Shown here: piece by piece, positions 19,665 through 28,964 of the stretch
Numbering within the stretch: position 1 is the first letter of the stretch
Layout of the letters: each line of letters starts with the position of its first letter
Source of the DNA: Rickettsiella endosymbiont of Miltochrista miniata
Lineage (GTDB): Bacteria; Pseudomonadota; Gammaproteobacteria; Diplorickettsiales; Diplorickettsiaceae
Direction of reading: 5' to 3'
NCBI RefSeq assembly: GCF_964031245.1
Contig: NZ_OZ035017.1
Span: 1,333,402 to 1,397,401, forward strand
Length of the DNA: 64,000 nt
Notes under the pieces: model-generated
Database searches by the model: none
What the model was told of the DNA's origin: nothing
Seen by the model: only the letters and a program-made list of their open reading frames with translations
Position numbers and translations under genes: made by a program

Positions 19665-20366
19665 ATGCGTCAAATCATTTTAGATACTGAAACCACCGGC
19701 AGAGATATTAATGACGGACATCGGATTATCGAAATTGGTTGCTTGGAGCTGATCGATCGTCGCCTCACTAAACGGTTTTTTCATTGTTTCCTTAATCCAG
19801 GCCGAGATAGTGAGACCGGCGCATTTGCTGTTCATGGCTTGAGCACTGAATTCCTTAAGGATAAACCCTTATTTAAAACAATTGCAGAAGAATTATTGGC
19901 ATTTATTCAAGACTCGCAGCTCATTATCCATAATGCTCCCTTTGATCTAGGTTTTTTAAATAATGAATTTAAACTAACCAAAAAAAAGTATAAAAAAATT
20001 ACTGATTATTGCCAAGTTTTAGATACCCTTCCATTGGCTCGGCAATTACATCCAGGACAACGCAATAGCTTAGATGCACTTTGTAAACGCTATGCAATTG
20101 ATAATTCTAAGCGCGAAAAACATGGTGCTTTATTAGATGCTGAGTTGCTAGCCCGGGTTTACCTCGCCATGACAGGAGGCCAAACTCATTTATTTACCGA
20201 AGAAAAAAGGTTAGCTGCTACCCAAACTATCCAACATAAAAAAATAACCGGAGAGATAGTATTACCTGTCATTTATGCTACTAACGAGGAATTAATAACA
20301 CATGAGAGTCGTTTAGCTAGCATTAATAAACTTTCTGGTCAGTGTAAATGGCCAAGTAAAAGCTAA
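19665..20366 (+). CDS. dnaQ: DNA polymerase III epsilon subunit (proofreading exonuclease)
   Basis: A 233-residue 3'-5' proofreading exonuclease of the replicative polymerase. It has the DEDDh pattern: Exo I in ILDTETTGRD (DxE), Exo II around IIHNAPFDLGFL and Exo III EKHGALLDAELLARVYL. A C-terminal tail of about 40 residues is likely the alpha-binding region. nhaA follows on the same strand at a 13-base gap and may be co-transcribed. Confidence 0.95.
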   Translation: MRQIILDTETTGRDINDGHRIIEIGCLELIDRRLTKRFFHCFLNPGRDSETGAFAVHGLSTEFLKDKPLFKTIAEELLAFIQDSQLIIHNAPFDLGFLNNEFKLTKKKYKKITDYCQVLDTLPLARQLHPGQRNSLDALCKRYAIDNSKREKHGALLDAELLARVYLAMTGGQTHLFTEEKRLAATQTIQHKKITGEIVLPVIYATNEELITHESRLASINKLSGQCKWPSKS

Positions 20367-20379
20367 GGAACCTCATTAA

Positions 20380-21558
20380 ATGCGGATCAAGTTTCTACAT
20401 AAATTTATTCAGCTAGAGGCTTCAGGTGGTATTTCATTAGGAATTGCCACGCTATTAGCTTTAATTCTCGCTAATTCTAGCTGGCAAAATTATTATCAAA
20501 CATTCTTAAATTTCAATGTAAGCATAGGGCCAGACATCCATTTCTCCTTTTTACATTTTATTAATGACGGACTGATGACTATTTTCTTTTTCTTAGTCAG
20601 TCTAGAAATTAAACGAGAATTGGTTCAGGGTGAACTCAATACACTCACTAAAGCCTTACTACCCACCCTAGCTGCAATAGGAGGAATGATAGTACCTGCG
20701 TTATTATATTTAGCCATCAATCATGGATATCCACAACTTATATCTGGTTGGGCTATTCCTATGGCAACAGATATTGCCTTTTCTTTGGGGGTACTTTCAT
20801 TACTTGGTAAACATATTCCCGTTGCTTTAAAAATTTTCTTAATGGCATTAGCTATCATTGACGATCTAGGTGCAATTATCGTTATTGCTACCTTTTATAC
20901 TCAACAAATAGGCTGGCTTTATTTATTTTTAGCGCTCCTGACTTTTTTCGGCTTAATTAGCTTAAACTACTTTAAAATTCAACGATTTCTTCCTTACTTC
21001 TTTTTAGGTTTAACGTTATGGTTGCTAATACTCTATTCAGGAATCCATGCAACAATTGCAGGTGTATTACTTGGATTTACTATTCCATTAAGCAGTAGCA
21101 ATCATAACTTTAATTCTTTGCTGCATCATTTAATACATCAGTTACATCCCTGGATTGCCTATGGAATTTTGCCGCTCTTTGCGTTTGCCAATGCAGGTCT
21201 ATCGTTTTCGAATATAAGCTTAGCTACTTTGCTTCACCCTCTACCGCTAGGGATTATTGTCGGATTATTTTTTGGTAAACAATTAGGGATTTTCGGGGCA
21301 AGTTGGCTAGCAGTAAAAACTAAGCTGGCAAAATTACCCTACCAAGTAAACTGGTGGCATATTTACGGAACCGCTCTGATTTGCGGCATAGGCTTCACGA
21401 TGAGTTTATTTATTGCCGGCTTAGCTTTCGGAGAGAATGAATTAACAGCTTTAGTTCGTTTAGGTGTTTTTATCGGCTCAATTTTATCTGGTGTTGCAGG
21501 TTACAGTGTTTTATCTTTACTTGGAAAAAAATCAATATCATTTAAGAAACTCCTTTAA
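20380..21558 (+). CDS. nhaA: Na+/H+ antiporter NhaA
   Basis: Integral membrane electrogenic antiporter (2 H+ in per Na+ out) for pH and sodium homeostasis. The 392-residue protein has about 12 predicted TM helices. It contains the paired aspartates in MALAIIDDLGAIIVIA, the DD of the ion-binding site, plus MATDIAFSLGVL and the conserved GIGFTMSLFI near the end. Length matches E. coli NhaA (388). It ends just before a bidirectional terminator. Confidence 0.96.
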   Translation: MRIKFLHKFIQLEASGGISLGIATLLALILANSSWQNYYQTFLNFNVSIGPDIHFSFLHFINDGLMTIFFFLVSLEIKRELVQGELNTLTKALLPTLAAIGGMIVPALLYLAINHGYPQLISGWAIPMATDIAFSLGVLSLLGKHIPVALKIFLMALAIIDDLGAIIVIATFYTQQIGWLYLFLALLTFFGLISLNYFKIQRFLPYFFLGLTLWLLILYSGIHATIAGVLLGFTIPLSSSNHNFNSLLHHLIHQLHPWIAYGILPLFAFANAGLSFSNISLATLLHPLPLGIIVGLFFGKQLGIFGASWLAVKTKLAKLPYQVNWWHIYGTALICGIGFTMSLFIAGLAFGENELTALVRLGVFIGSILSGVAGYSVLSLLGKKSISFKKLL

Positions 21559-21576
21559 AACTTAAAATTTTTGTTC

Positions 21577-21616
21577 AAAGACCATCCTTGTATTCACAAA
21601 AATGGTCTTTATTTTT
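21577..21616. terminator. Bidirectional rho-independent terminator
   Basis: Stem AAAGACCAT (21577-21585) pairs with ATGGTCTTT (21602-21610), followed by ATTTTT. It sits between nhaA on the plus strand and the convergent gene at 21615; the minus gene's stop codon overlaps the T-run. Confidence 0.8.
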
Positions 21617-22298
21617 AGTTATGCGTTGGACTTGGGACTCTTTCTAAAATATGTACTTCATTCGCAGATGCGTCAATAGGAGTAGGACTACTTGGTCGAA
21701 ACTTGCCGAACATATCCAAAAGTTGAGAAAATTTTTGAGAACTACTTTCTTCTAGTGCTTTGATTTTTTCCCCTACTACCTCTGTTTGGCTGTTTATATT
21801 TCGTATTGCATTATTAAAAGCCCTTATAACTTCCTCTTCCACATTTCCATCAACTTCTTTGCATTCCTTTAATTGATTTAAGACTTTGTCGGCCTGTATC
21901 GCATTGACTTCAAGACGATTATTTTTTATATTTAAAAAAAACTTGGTGATTGCTATGATTGCAACCCCAAATAACAAAACCGGAAGAATAGGTATAACTA
22001 TTGGAGATGCAACAAAAAGTGGAGCTAAAGTAAATCCTGCAACTAACAACGCTAAAGCTGAGATCAAAAGCATATTAATATGCTTTGCTTTATGTTTTCC
22101 TTTTTGATAATTTTCTTCACTAGCTTCTACATTAGATTTTTCATTTTCGATAAGTTGGTTAACAAGATTTTTTTGCTCTTCCGGATTTAATCTGATCAGA
22201 TTTATAAAGTGATTCGGTTCGACTAACCTTTGATCTCTCAATAAAGCTTGGTTAGCATCACAAAATTTTTGAACGTTTATATTACTTAATGCTGGCAT
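21615..22298 (-). CDS. Hypothetical two-TM protein; candidate effector
   Basis: A 227-residue protein. Two hydrophobic helices (about 76-96 and 98-118) form a hairpin, flanked by charged coiled-coil-prone segments (about 35-75 and 125-190). The C-terminal ~30 residues are Pro/Ser-rich (RPSSPTPIDASANEV). There is no signal peptide and no recognised domain. This architecture is common among intracellular-pathogen membrane effectors, but that is inference. It is isolated, with an AT-rich upstream region. Confidence 0.6.
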   Translation of the reverse strand: MPALSNINVQKFCDANQALLRDQRLVEPNHFINLIRLNPEEQKNLVNQLIENEKSNVEASEENYQKGKHKAKHINMLLISALALLVAGFTLAPLFVASPIVIPILPVLLFGVAIIAITKFFLNIKNNRLEVNAIQADKVLNQLKECKEVDGNVEEEVIRAFNNAIRNINSQTEVVGEKIKALEESSSQKFSQLLDMFGKFRPSSPTPIDASANEVHILERVPSPTHN

Positions 22299-22622
22299 AA
22301 TAACCTCAATTGATTGGATAATTTTATAGATTTAACTAATAATAAAACAGTTAAATATATTCCATTGGCTGAATTTTTATTTACTTAATTTTTTATAAAT
22401 AGAATCTCCTCCATGTCATAGACATTCCTACAGATAATACTATATTAATCTAATTTTTAGATCAATTGCCAATTTAAAGAAATAAAAAATATAGATAAAT
22501 GCTAAATTATTATTTATATTTTTACAAATTAGAAATTTCAGTTTACTATTCCGAGTAAAAAATTGCCCAGGTTAGTTATACCATTAATAACTCAATAGTC
22601 ATTTAATATAAATAATAAAAAA
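22299..22622. other. AT-rich intergenic region, 324 bases
   Basis: Long A/T runs and no gene, tRNA or clear repeat that I can support. It presumably carries promoters for the divergent genes at 22298 and 22623. Confidence 0.5.
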
Positions 22623-22844
22623 ATGTATAAAAAAAATTCCCAGAACATATCTGAACAAGATTTTCAACGACATAATAAAGTAGCAGGCAAGTATTATCAG
22701 CAGCCTTCGCCAAAATATTCACCCAAGCCTAATGAATTTGATAAGCTAGTTTATGTGGCTACAGTCTTTAACCAGAAACGGAAAGATAATTTTAATCATA
22801 GTGACGAAAGTCCATTTCAGTCTGTAGTATCGCGTAAAAAATAA
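22623..22844 (+). CDS. Hypothetical small basic protein
   Basis: A 73-residue, Lys/Gln/Ser-rich hydrophilic ORF (MYKKNSQNISEQDFQRH...) without a domain, signal peptide or good ribosome-binding site. It is followed seven bases later by the convergent hemE stop. It could be a spurious ORF or an orphan small protein. I keep it because the composition looks protein-like and nothing overlaps it. Confidence 0.4.
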   Translation: MYKKNSQNISEQDFQRHNKVAGKYYQQPSPKYSPKPNEFDKLVYVATVFNQKRKDNFNHSDESPFQSVVSRKK

Positions 22845-22851
22845 ATTTAAA

Positions 22852-23907
22852 CTATATTTTTTTATGAAAACTAGGACTTAACTCGTGTACTGCATCTATA
22901 AATATTTTTACATTTTCCGGGGAAGTAAATTGTGAAATGCCATGTCCCAGATTAAAGACATGACCCGATCCAGAACCATAAGATTGAAGGATGTTCCTCA
23001 CTTCATTAAGAATATTTTCAGGATTGGCAAATAAAACTGCTGGATCCATATTCCCTTGTAGGGCGACTTTGTTACCAAGTCTTTGCCGAGCTAAGCCGAT
23101 ATCGATAGTCCAATCCAAACCTATGGCATCGCAACCAGACGTAGCTATTTTTTCTAACCACAAATTTCCTCCTTTGGTAAATAAAATGACCGGCACCTTT
23201 TGCCTATTCAAATGAGTCACAATTTCTGTCATGTAATTCAAGGAAAATTGTTGATAGGCCGCTGTAGTCAATAACCCTCCCCAGGTATCAAAAATCATGA
23301 TAACTTGTGCACCAGCGGCAATTTGTGCATTTAAATACAAGGTAGTTGCTTTAGTTAAGGTATTTAACAAATGATGTAATGCCTTCGGTTCCTGGTATAA
23401 TAGTGTCTTGACTTGTCTGAATTCTTTACTACCTCCTCCTTCCATCATATAACAAGCCAGTGTCCAAGGGCTTCCAGCAAATCCAATTAAAGGGACTTTA
23501 TCTTTTAACTCAGTACGAGTAAGTGAAATAGCAGACATTACATAACTTAAATCCGTTCCAGGATCGGGAATGGGTAACGCCTTAATATCTGTTAGTGTTT
23601 TTATAGGTTTATGGAACTTGGGGCCTTCTCCTTCGACAAAATAAAGACCCAAACCCATAGCATCGGGAATGGTCAAAATATCCGAAAAAATAATCGCTGC
23701 ATCCAAATCAAATCGTTGTAAGGGCTGTAAAGTCACTTCACAGGCAAGTTCAGGTGTTTTACATAAACTTAAAAAATTACCTGCCTTGCTACGCGTTGCA
23801 CGGTACTCGGGTAAATAACGACCTGCCTGACGCATCATCCAGACGGGTGTGCGTTCGACAGGCTGCTGTAAAAGAGCACGAATTAAACAATGAGGAGAAT
23901 CATGCAT
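22852..23907 (-). CDS. hemE: Uroporphyrinogen decarboxylase
   Basis: Decarboxylates uroporphyrinogen III to coproporphyrinogen III in haem synthesis. The 351-residue protein begins with the family signature [17 protein letters not shown] and has the conserved [13 protein letters not shown] and the C-terminal NLGHGI. Length is normal (about 354). It is the distal gene in a tight minus-strand run after the FUSC protein (three-base gap), which follows pilQ. Confidence 0.97.
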   Translation of the reverse strand: MHDSPHCLIRALLQQPVERTPVWMMRQAGRYLPEYRATRSKAGNFLSLCKTPELACEVTLQPLQRFDLDAAIIFSDILTIPDAMGLGLYFVEGEGPKFHKPIKTLTDIKALPIPDPGTDLSYVMSAISLTRTELKDKVPLIGFAGSPWTLACYMMEGGGSKEFRQVKTLLYQEPKALHHLLNTLTKATTLYLNAQIAAGAQVIMIFDTWGGLLTTAAYQQFSLNYMTEIVTHLNRQKVPVILFTKGGNLWLEKIATSGCDAIGLDWTIDIGLARQRLGNKVALQGNMDPAVLFANPENILNEVRNILQSYGSGSGHVFNLGHGISQFTSPENVKIFIDAVHELSPSFHKKI

Positions 23908-23910
23908 AAT

Positions 23911-24987
23911 TTAAACTTTCTTTATTAAAATAATTAGCGTATGTAATTGAACTAATAAACGATCGGCACTAAACATAAATAGATCAATCGTAAATTGTTC
24001 TGATGGATTTATTTCTAAAGATTTAAGTTGAAATTTTACTTCTTTCCAATCAGAAAAATTTTCTAATATTGCACCTTCTTGCTCTTTATCTATACGTTTG
24101 AGACTATCAATAGCTCTTTGAAATAACGTCTGCGTTATTTGATAAATTTTTTGTATTTCGGCATTCTGATTAAAGATCAAAATATTTTGATCTGAAAAAT
24201 TTACTAATGCGTTTCTCATTAAAGTGATACAACGTAGAATCTCTCTCTCGGCATCTAAAATGCTTTTAAATGTTTCATTCAAATTCGATCGGCCGAATGA
24301 TTCGCTCATGACTTCTTTAAATAATTTTTTTTGAATTCCTATATTATTCAATATTTTATTTTCAAAAAAATCCTGCGGTTTCTCGTTGTTAACATCATTA
24401 GTGAGTCTAAACTCTTCTAATTTTTGGGCAAGATCTTTTAGATTTTGTAAGGTGTCTATTAATATATAACGTAATTGCGTACGTGAATGCAAAGGCCAGA
24501 TAAAACGTGATACTAATAACGCAATAATAATCCCTAAGTTGATCTCTAAAAAACGACTTATAACTGTATAAAAATTAGGATTCGGTGAAATAAGGATAAT
24601 GATTAATGTCACTGCCCCTAAGGGACCCGCTTCACTCAAAGTACTTGGGCTATCGGCTATATAGCTAAATACAGCTGTGGCTAGACATAGAATTAAGATG
24701 GTAAATGCAACATTTGGATAAATTAACCAGAGTGTCAAACACGCGACACTGGCTCCTATTACCGTCCCTAAAAAACGCATATACGATTTTTGTAAAATCG
24801 CACCGACTCGAGATTGAGCGCACATCACTACTAGAATAGTAATAACGACCCATCTTCCTTGGAGTGGTAGCTTAAATAGGTAAGAAATCAGCAAACCAAA
24901 TAATAGCGCGATAGCTGTTTTTAAACTATGGACGAGTCGATCACTGTCTAATCTACGAAGCTGAAGTTGCCATTTAGGAAATTGCAT
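23911..24987 (-). CDS. FUSC-family inner-membrane protein (aromatic acid/fusaric acid efflux type)
   Basis: A 358-residue protein with an N-terminal half of about six TM helices (25-175), starting SLKTAIALLFGLLISYLF and containing GRWVVITILVVMCAQSRVGA. The cytosolic helical C-terminal half has no further TM bundle. The family exports aromatic carboxylates or related compounds in several bacteria. At this length it is roughly half the classical FUSC/AaeB proteins (about 650), so partners may be needed. It is placed between pilQ and hemE with 12- and 3-base gaps. Confidence 0.75.
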   Translation of the reverse strand: MQFPKWQLQLRRLDSDRLVHSLKTAIALLFGLLISYLFKLPLQGRWVVITILVVMCAQSRVGAILQKSYMRFLGTVIGASVACLTLWLIYPNVAFTILILCLATAVFSYIADSPSTLSEAGPLGAVTLIIILISPNPNFYTVISRFLEINLGIIIALLVSRFIWPLHSRTQLRYILIDTLQNLKDLAQKLEEFRLTNDVNNEKPQDFFENKILNNIGIQKKLFKEVMSESFGRSNLNETFKSILDAEREILRCITLMRNALVNFSDQNILIFNQNAEIQKIYQITQTLFQRAIDSLKRIDKEQEGAILENFSDWKEVKFQLKSLEINPSEQFTIDLFMFSADRLLVQLHTLIILIKKV

Positions 24988-24999
24988 AGTTAGCTCGAG

Positions 25000-26337
25000 T
25001 TAATAGTTTAAGATAGTCGGTGTTAAAAATATCAAAAGCTCACTACGCCGGTTATTCGACGTGGTTAAACGAAACAAGCGGCCTATTATCGGTAAAGTAC
25101 CTAAAAAAGGCACTCGTTGTTCTATTTTACTCTGAGAATACTCATAGATTCCACCTAATACAACCGTTTCACCATTTTTGACGATAACTTGTGTTTTAAT
25201 GCCGCGGGCTTTAATTGTTGGGGCATCAACTGCCATAAAAGTACTCGGCTGGTCTTGATTGACCTTTAAATCTAATATCATGCGCTCATCTGGCATAATT
25301 CTAGGTGTTACCTTCAATGATAATACGGCTTTTTTGAATATAACGTTAGTCCCACCACTCGAGGCTTTTTCTTGATAAGGTATTTCGGCGCCGGCTTCTA
25401 TGAACGCAGTTTGTTGATCAGCGGTAATTAAATGCGGTGTAGAAATAACTTGAGCTGCCCCTTCATTTTCTAACGAAGATAATTCTAAATCTAAGAAGGA
25501 ATTTTGGCCTAAGCGCATTAAACGTAAGCCCAATGAGGCTGCACCACTAATAGAGTTTACGCCGGTAATAGGTAAATCCATGGTTAAGTGTTGTAATAAG
25601 CCAGTATTCGAATTATTAGCTTTATTTTTAAGATGAGATTTTAAAAGTTTGTTGGCTGAGTGCGTTTGAGTTGAGCCAAATTGCGCTCCTAATTCTTTTT
25701 CTTTATTTTGATCAATACTTACAATTCTGGCCTCTATCAAAATTTGACCGATAGGTTTATCTAACTCTTTAACAGACGCTGCGATTTTATTAAGTTGCTC
25801 AATAGTGTCTTTAATCCATAAACTATTAGTTGGATTATCTATACTAACGCTACCATGTGCTGACAAAGGCGTATTAGTTTTATCTTTTAGTAATTTACTG
25901 ATATCAGATGCCTTTCTATAACGAATTTGCATGACTTTAAAAATTAACGGTAATAAATCCTGTTTTTTTTGTCGAATATCAGAATTTATTCTGTCTTGCT
26001 TTAATAGTTGTTCAGGTGTGGTAATAAACCATCCATTTGTAATTGAACGTTTAGCAAGTCCTTGAGTTTTCAAAATGTTATCCAAAGCCTGTTCCCAGTT
26101 AATACCATGCAAATAAATGCTAAATTTTCCCTGAATTTTGTCGTCAATAATTAAATTATTTCCATGCAATTCAGATAAATACTGTAAAGCCGAACGAATC
26201 TTTATATTATGAAAACTTAGAGAAATCGTTTTATCTACTTGTCTATTTGAAATATTTTCATTAGCAAATAATTTACAATTAAAAAACAATGCTAAAAAAA
26301 ACATTAGTAATATCTTATTACGCATAATTTTTAACAT
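25000..26337 (-). CDS. pilQ: Short type IV pilus/competence secretin (PilQ/HofQ-like)
   Basis: Outer-membrane secretin pore for pili or DNA uptake. The 445-residue protein has a signal peptide (about 8-26), one secretin/TonB short N-terminal domain (about 38-100: LSFHNIKIRSALQYLSELHGNNLIID) and an N1-like domain (about 130-195). The secretin barrel (about 265-443) ends VPFLGTLPIIGRLFR...LLIFLTPTI. It lacks the AMIN domains of full-length PilQ (about 700), so it resembles HofQ/ComE. The ATG at 26337 is favoured by AGGA upstream; it overlaps the previous gene by 20 bases. Confidence 0.9.
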   Translation of the reverse strand: MLKIMRNKILLMFFLALFFNCKLFANENISNRQVDKTISLSFHNIKIRSALQYLSELHGNNLIIDDKIQGKFSIYLHGINWEQALDNILKTQGLAKRSITNGWFITTPEQLLKQDRINSDIRQKKQDLLPLIFKVMQIRYRKASDISKLLKDKTNTPLSAHGSVSIDNPTNSLWIKDTIEQLNKIAASVKELDKPIGQILIEARIVSIDQNKEKELGAQFGSTQTHSANKLLKSHLKNKANNSNTGLLQHLTMDLPITGVNSISGAASLGLRLMRLGQNSFLDLELSSLENEGAAQVISTPHLITADQQTAFIEAGAEIPYQEKASSGGTNVIFKKAVLSLKVTPRIMPDERMILDLKVNQDQPSTFMAVDAPTIKARGIKTQVIVKNGETVVLGGIYEYSQSKIEQRVPFLGTLPIIGRLFRLTTSNNRRSELLIFLTPTILNY

Positions 26338-27193
26338 AAGGCAACTTCCTTTCGCTCATCTCTAGTTTAATTATTTTATCTAGACTATTATTTTGAATAA
26401 AGATTTCGTCAGCGAAAATGCCTATGACGGTCCCTTGTTCCAAACCTAAACTATCGCCTAAGTTAAGCTTACAAATTTGTTTATTGGGTAATGCAACAAA
26501 TCCCCAATTCTGATATTTACCATCTGATAAAAAACCCAACATTTTTATTTTTTTTAAAGGATATTTGGTTAGGTTACTGAATTCAGATATAAACTTTGCG
26601 TCTATTTTATTTGTTGTTATTAAAGATGAAATTAAATTTTTTCTACTAAAAGGATGCGCGTAGATCTTAAAGGATAAAACAATATCTTGTTTTTTTAAAT
26701 CATTTGAAAATTTCCATCTAAATTTATTAATTACTATAAATTTATTTAATTTAGAAATTTGATCTAAAAAATTAATAATAATATTATTATTGGCAGTAGA
26801 AAGATCGCTTTCCACTTGTAGGGAATTTAAAAATTCTTTCTTAACAGGTAAAACATGTATTTTATTAATTCTAAAACCTGGATCAACTAGCTGCCCAATG
26901 AGAACATTTAAAATAATTTTATCGACAACACTATTGTCATGTATATCGAATTTGTTTTTTATATTTTTAACTTTTTCCTGATATATAAGATATTTTTTGG
27001 ATATTATTAATTGACTATTTAGTTCATTTTTAAAAGATTGAAAACTTAAATAGATTTTTTTCTTTTCTTCAAGAGCTGGCCGTATGCAAAAAAAATATCC
27101 TAATATAAAAATAAATAAAATAGTCAACATGATTACAATAGATTTTAAATATATTGGCCATAAATCGATTCTTATTAAGTTAGGCTTGACCAT
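26318..27193 (-). CDS. PilO-PilP fusion protein of the type IV pilus alignment complex
   Basis: A 291-residue protein. TM helix at about 16-36, coiled coil (about 40-80) and a ferredoxin-like region to about 180, as in PilO. This is followed in the same frame by a PilP-like beta domain (about 205-278: YPLKKIKMLGFL...WGFVALPN...CKLNLGDSLGLEQGTVIGI). PilP is normally a separate lipoprotein; here no lipobox exists because the domain is tethered. Gene order pilM-pilN-here-pilQ fills the place of both pilO and pilP, which supports the reading. PilO similarity is weak, as usual for this family. Confidence 0.75.
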   Translation of the reverse strand: MVKPNLIRIDLWPIYLKSIVIMLTILFIFILGYFFCIRPALEEKKKIYLSFQSFKNELNSQLIISKKYLIYQEKVKNIKNKFDIHDNSVVDKIILNVLIGQLVDPGFRINKIHVLPVKKEFLNSLQVESDLSTANNNIIINFLDQISKLNKFIVINKFRWKFSNDLKKQDIVLSFKIYAHPFSRKNLISSLITTNKIDAKFISEFSNLTKYPLKKIKMLGFLSDGKYQNWGFVALPNKQICKLNLGDSLGLEQGTVIGIFADEIFIQNNSLDKIIKLEMSERKLPYVKNYA

Positions 27194-27227
27194 TTTTAAT
27201 GTATGTTATCTTAATTTCATAAATCGA

Positions 27228-27758
27228 TTAATTTTTATCAAACAGCATTTGAGCTATAAAATCTGTTTGAATGTCCTGAGACTTTCTGAGCATCCACCAT
27301 TGCAATTTTGGATCAAATTTAAATTGTAACAATTTAATAAATTTTAAATATTCTTTCTCTGAGTTCGCATGCATTACTAAACTTAAATAAGGTGCATGAA
27401 ATTCGATAAAACGTACAAAAATATCGGGGGTTATTAAATGTTTAAGCTGTACCATAAAATCTAAAATTTTTTTAATTTGGTGATGGTTAGCCCGAATAAT
27501 CCTTACAATTTTCTGCAGCTCTTTTGCTGAAAATTGTAATTGCTTTATTGCCTGTATTGTAGGTGATAGTGTTTTAATCTGTAATAAAATCCCATCAGAA
27601 GCTAGTTGATAGTGTTTTATCTGTTGAATAATTAAAATCTTTGCAGTAAATAATAAAATAATACACGAGCATGAAACTCCAAACCAAACAATAAAAAATT
27701 GCCTTATTTTTAACTTGTTCCTATGCTCCCGCCATGGTAATAAATTGATTTGCTTCAT
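27228..27758 (-). CDS. pilN: Type IV pilus inner-membrane protein PilN
   Basis: A 176-residue bitopic protein: the cytoplasmic N-terminus QINLLPWREHRNKLK is the PilM-binding INLLPWRE motif. One TM helix follows (about 22-44), then a periplasmic coiled-coil/ferredoxin-like region. PilN bridges cytosolic PilM to PilO/PilP. It overlaps the end of pilM by 38 bases and precedes the pilO-pilP fusion. Confidence 0.88.
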   Translation of the reverse strand: MKQINLLPWREHRNKLKIRQFFIVWFGVSCSCIILLFTAKILIIQQIKHYQLASDGILLQIKTLSPTIQAIKQLQFSAKELQKIVRIIRANHHQIKKILDFMVQLKHLITPDIFVRFIEFHAPYLSLVMHANSEKEYLKFIKLLQFKFDPKLQWWMLRKSQDIQTDFIAQMLFDKN

Positions 27759-28701
27759 AATATTTTCCTTGTTTTAAAGCCAAACCGTAACTTAAAAATA
27801 AATTTAAAAAATTCTGCCTTAATTTACTTGTGCTTAATTCAGAACCATAGTTAATCTGATTTCGATGTTTTAAAGTTTGCACATTTAGATCTAGAAATCC
27901 GTCTAATTTATTTAATAAATAAATTAACAGGGAATTATTAACGCCAATAAGAAAAAGTTCTCTTAAAATGCGATAAGGGTAGGCTAAGACAAACTTCTTT
28001 ATACTGCGTTTAATTTGCAATAAAATAGATTCTTGTTCAAGGATATTGATTAGATTTTCACAATAAACCATTGTTTGAACACCATTGAAAAACAATAATG
28101 CTATCTGACTCGCCCCTATATCCAGTAGGATAGTATTTTCATTTATCTTGCCAGGATAAAAAAAACTATAAGCTCTCTCTAAAGCAAATGAACTCACTTC
28201 TACTGCAAGAGGAATTAAATTTGCTTGTTTAATAATATCTAAACGAAAATCTAAGTGTTTTTTATGACAGGCTACTATTAAAACTTTAGAATTTTCTTGA
28301 CTTTCGAGTAATGGTTTAAAAATTTGATAATCTAAATAAAGTTTATCTAGAGGATACGGAATGAATTTTTCTATCAATAATTCAATTGATTCTTCAATAC
28401 GCTGACAATCAATGTGATCTATCTGCACCCACTTAGTACATACGAGAATATCAGGAATATTCACTATACAATTTCTTATATGATTTTGCTCCAGTAGTGT
28501 TCCCTTCAAGATAGTGGCGATTTGAGTAACATCTTTAGTCTGAGAAGATGCAACTGGGGTAGGAATTGCTTGAATAGCATATCGTTTAAGCTCATTGTGG
28601 CGACCTAAACTAACCCATTTGATCATACTACTACCTATATCCAAACCTATGGTAGCATCATTATTTTGAGTATTTTTAAATCTATCCTTGAAAAAATACA
28701 T
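27721..28701 (-). CDS. pilM: Type IV pilus assembly ATPase-fold protein PilM
   Basis: A 326-residue cytosolic actin/FtsA-fold protein. The N-terminus NDATIGLDIGSSMIKWVSL is the phosphate-1 motif, and ENTILLDIGASQIALLFF is the second nucleotide-binding loop. It anchors PilN and the alignment complex. Promoter-proximal gene of the pil cluster, divergent from mrcA as in many gammaproteobacteria. Confidence 0.9.
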   Translation of the reverse strand: MYFFKDRFKNTQNNDATIGLDIGSSMIKWVSLGRHNELKRYAIQAIPTPVASSQTKDVTQIATILKGTLLEQNHIRNCIVNIPDILVCTKWVQIDHIDCQRIEESIELLIEKFIPYPLDKLYLDYQIFKPLLESQENSKVLIVACHKKHLDFRLDIIKQANLIPLAVEVSSFALERAYSFFYPGKINENTILLDIGASQIALLFFNGVQTMVYCENLINILEQESILLQIKRSIKKFVLAYPYRILRELFLIGVNNSLLIYLLNKLDGFLDLNVQTLKHRNQINYGSELSTSKLRQNFLNLFLSYGLALKQGKYYEANQFITMAGA

Positions 28702-28964
28702 ATTCTTTTATTTGTTTAACCTGGTATCAAACTTATTCTTCTTTTATTATGCATCTAAATAATATATTGTCAATTAATTAATACATAACTTATGAATTGC
28801 CGTTGTGTTTTAATAAGAATTAGACTGAAAAAATCTACCCTACTTTCTTTTAATTCAAATAAAGTGTACAAAGACCTCATTACACACTATTTTTATTAAA
28901 ACCCTTGTTTAAGAGCAATGTCACTTACGCTATCATAGAGCCCAGCTAATCAACTGTTTTCATT

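Noticed and set aside
27084-27329. Plus-strand ORF opposite pilN and the pilO-pilP fusion
   Set aside because: It is antisense to well-supported coding frames and its translation shows no family features.
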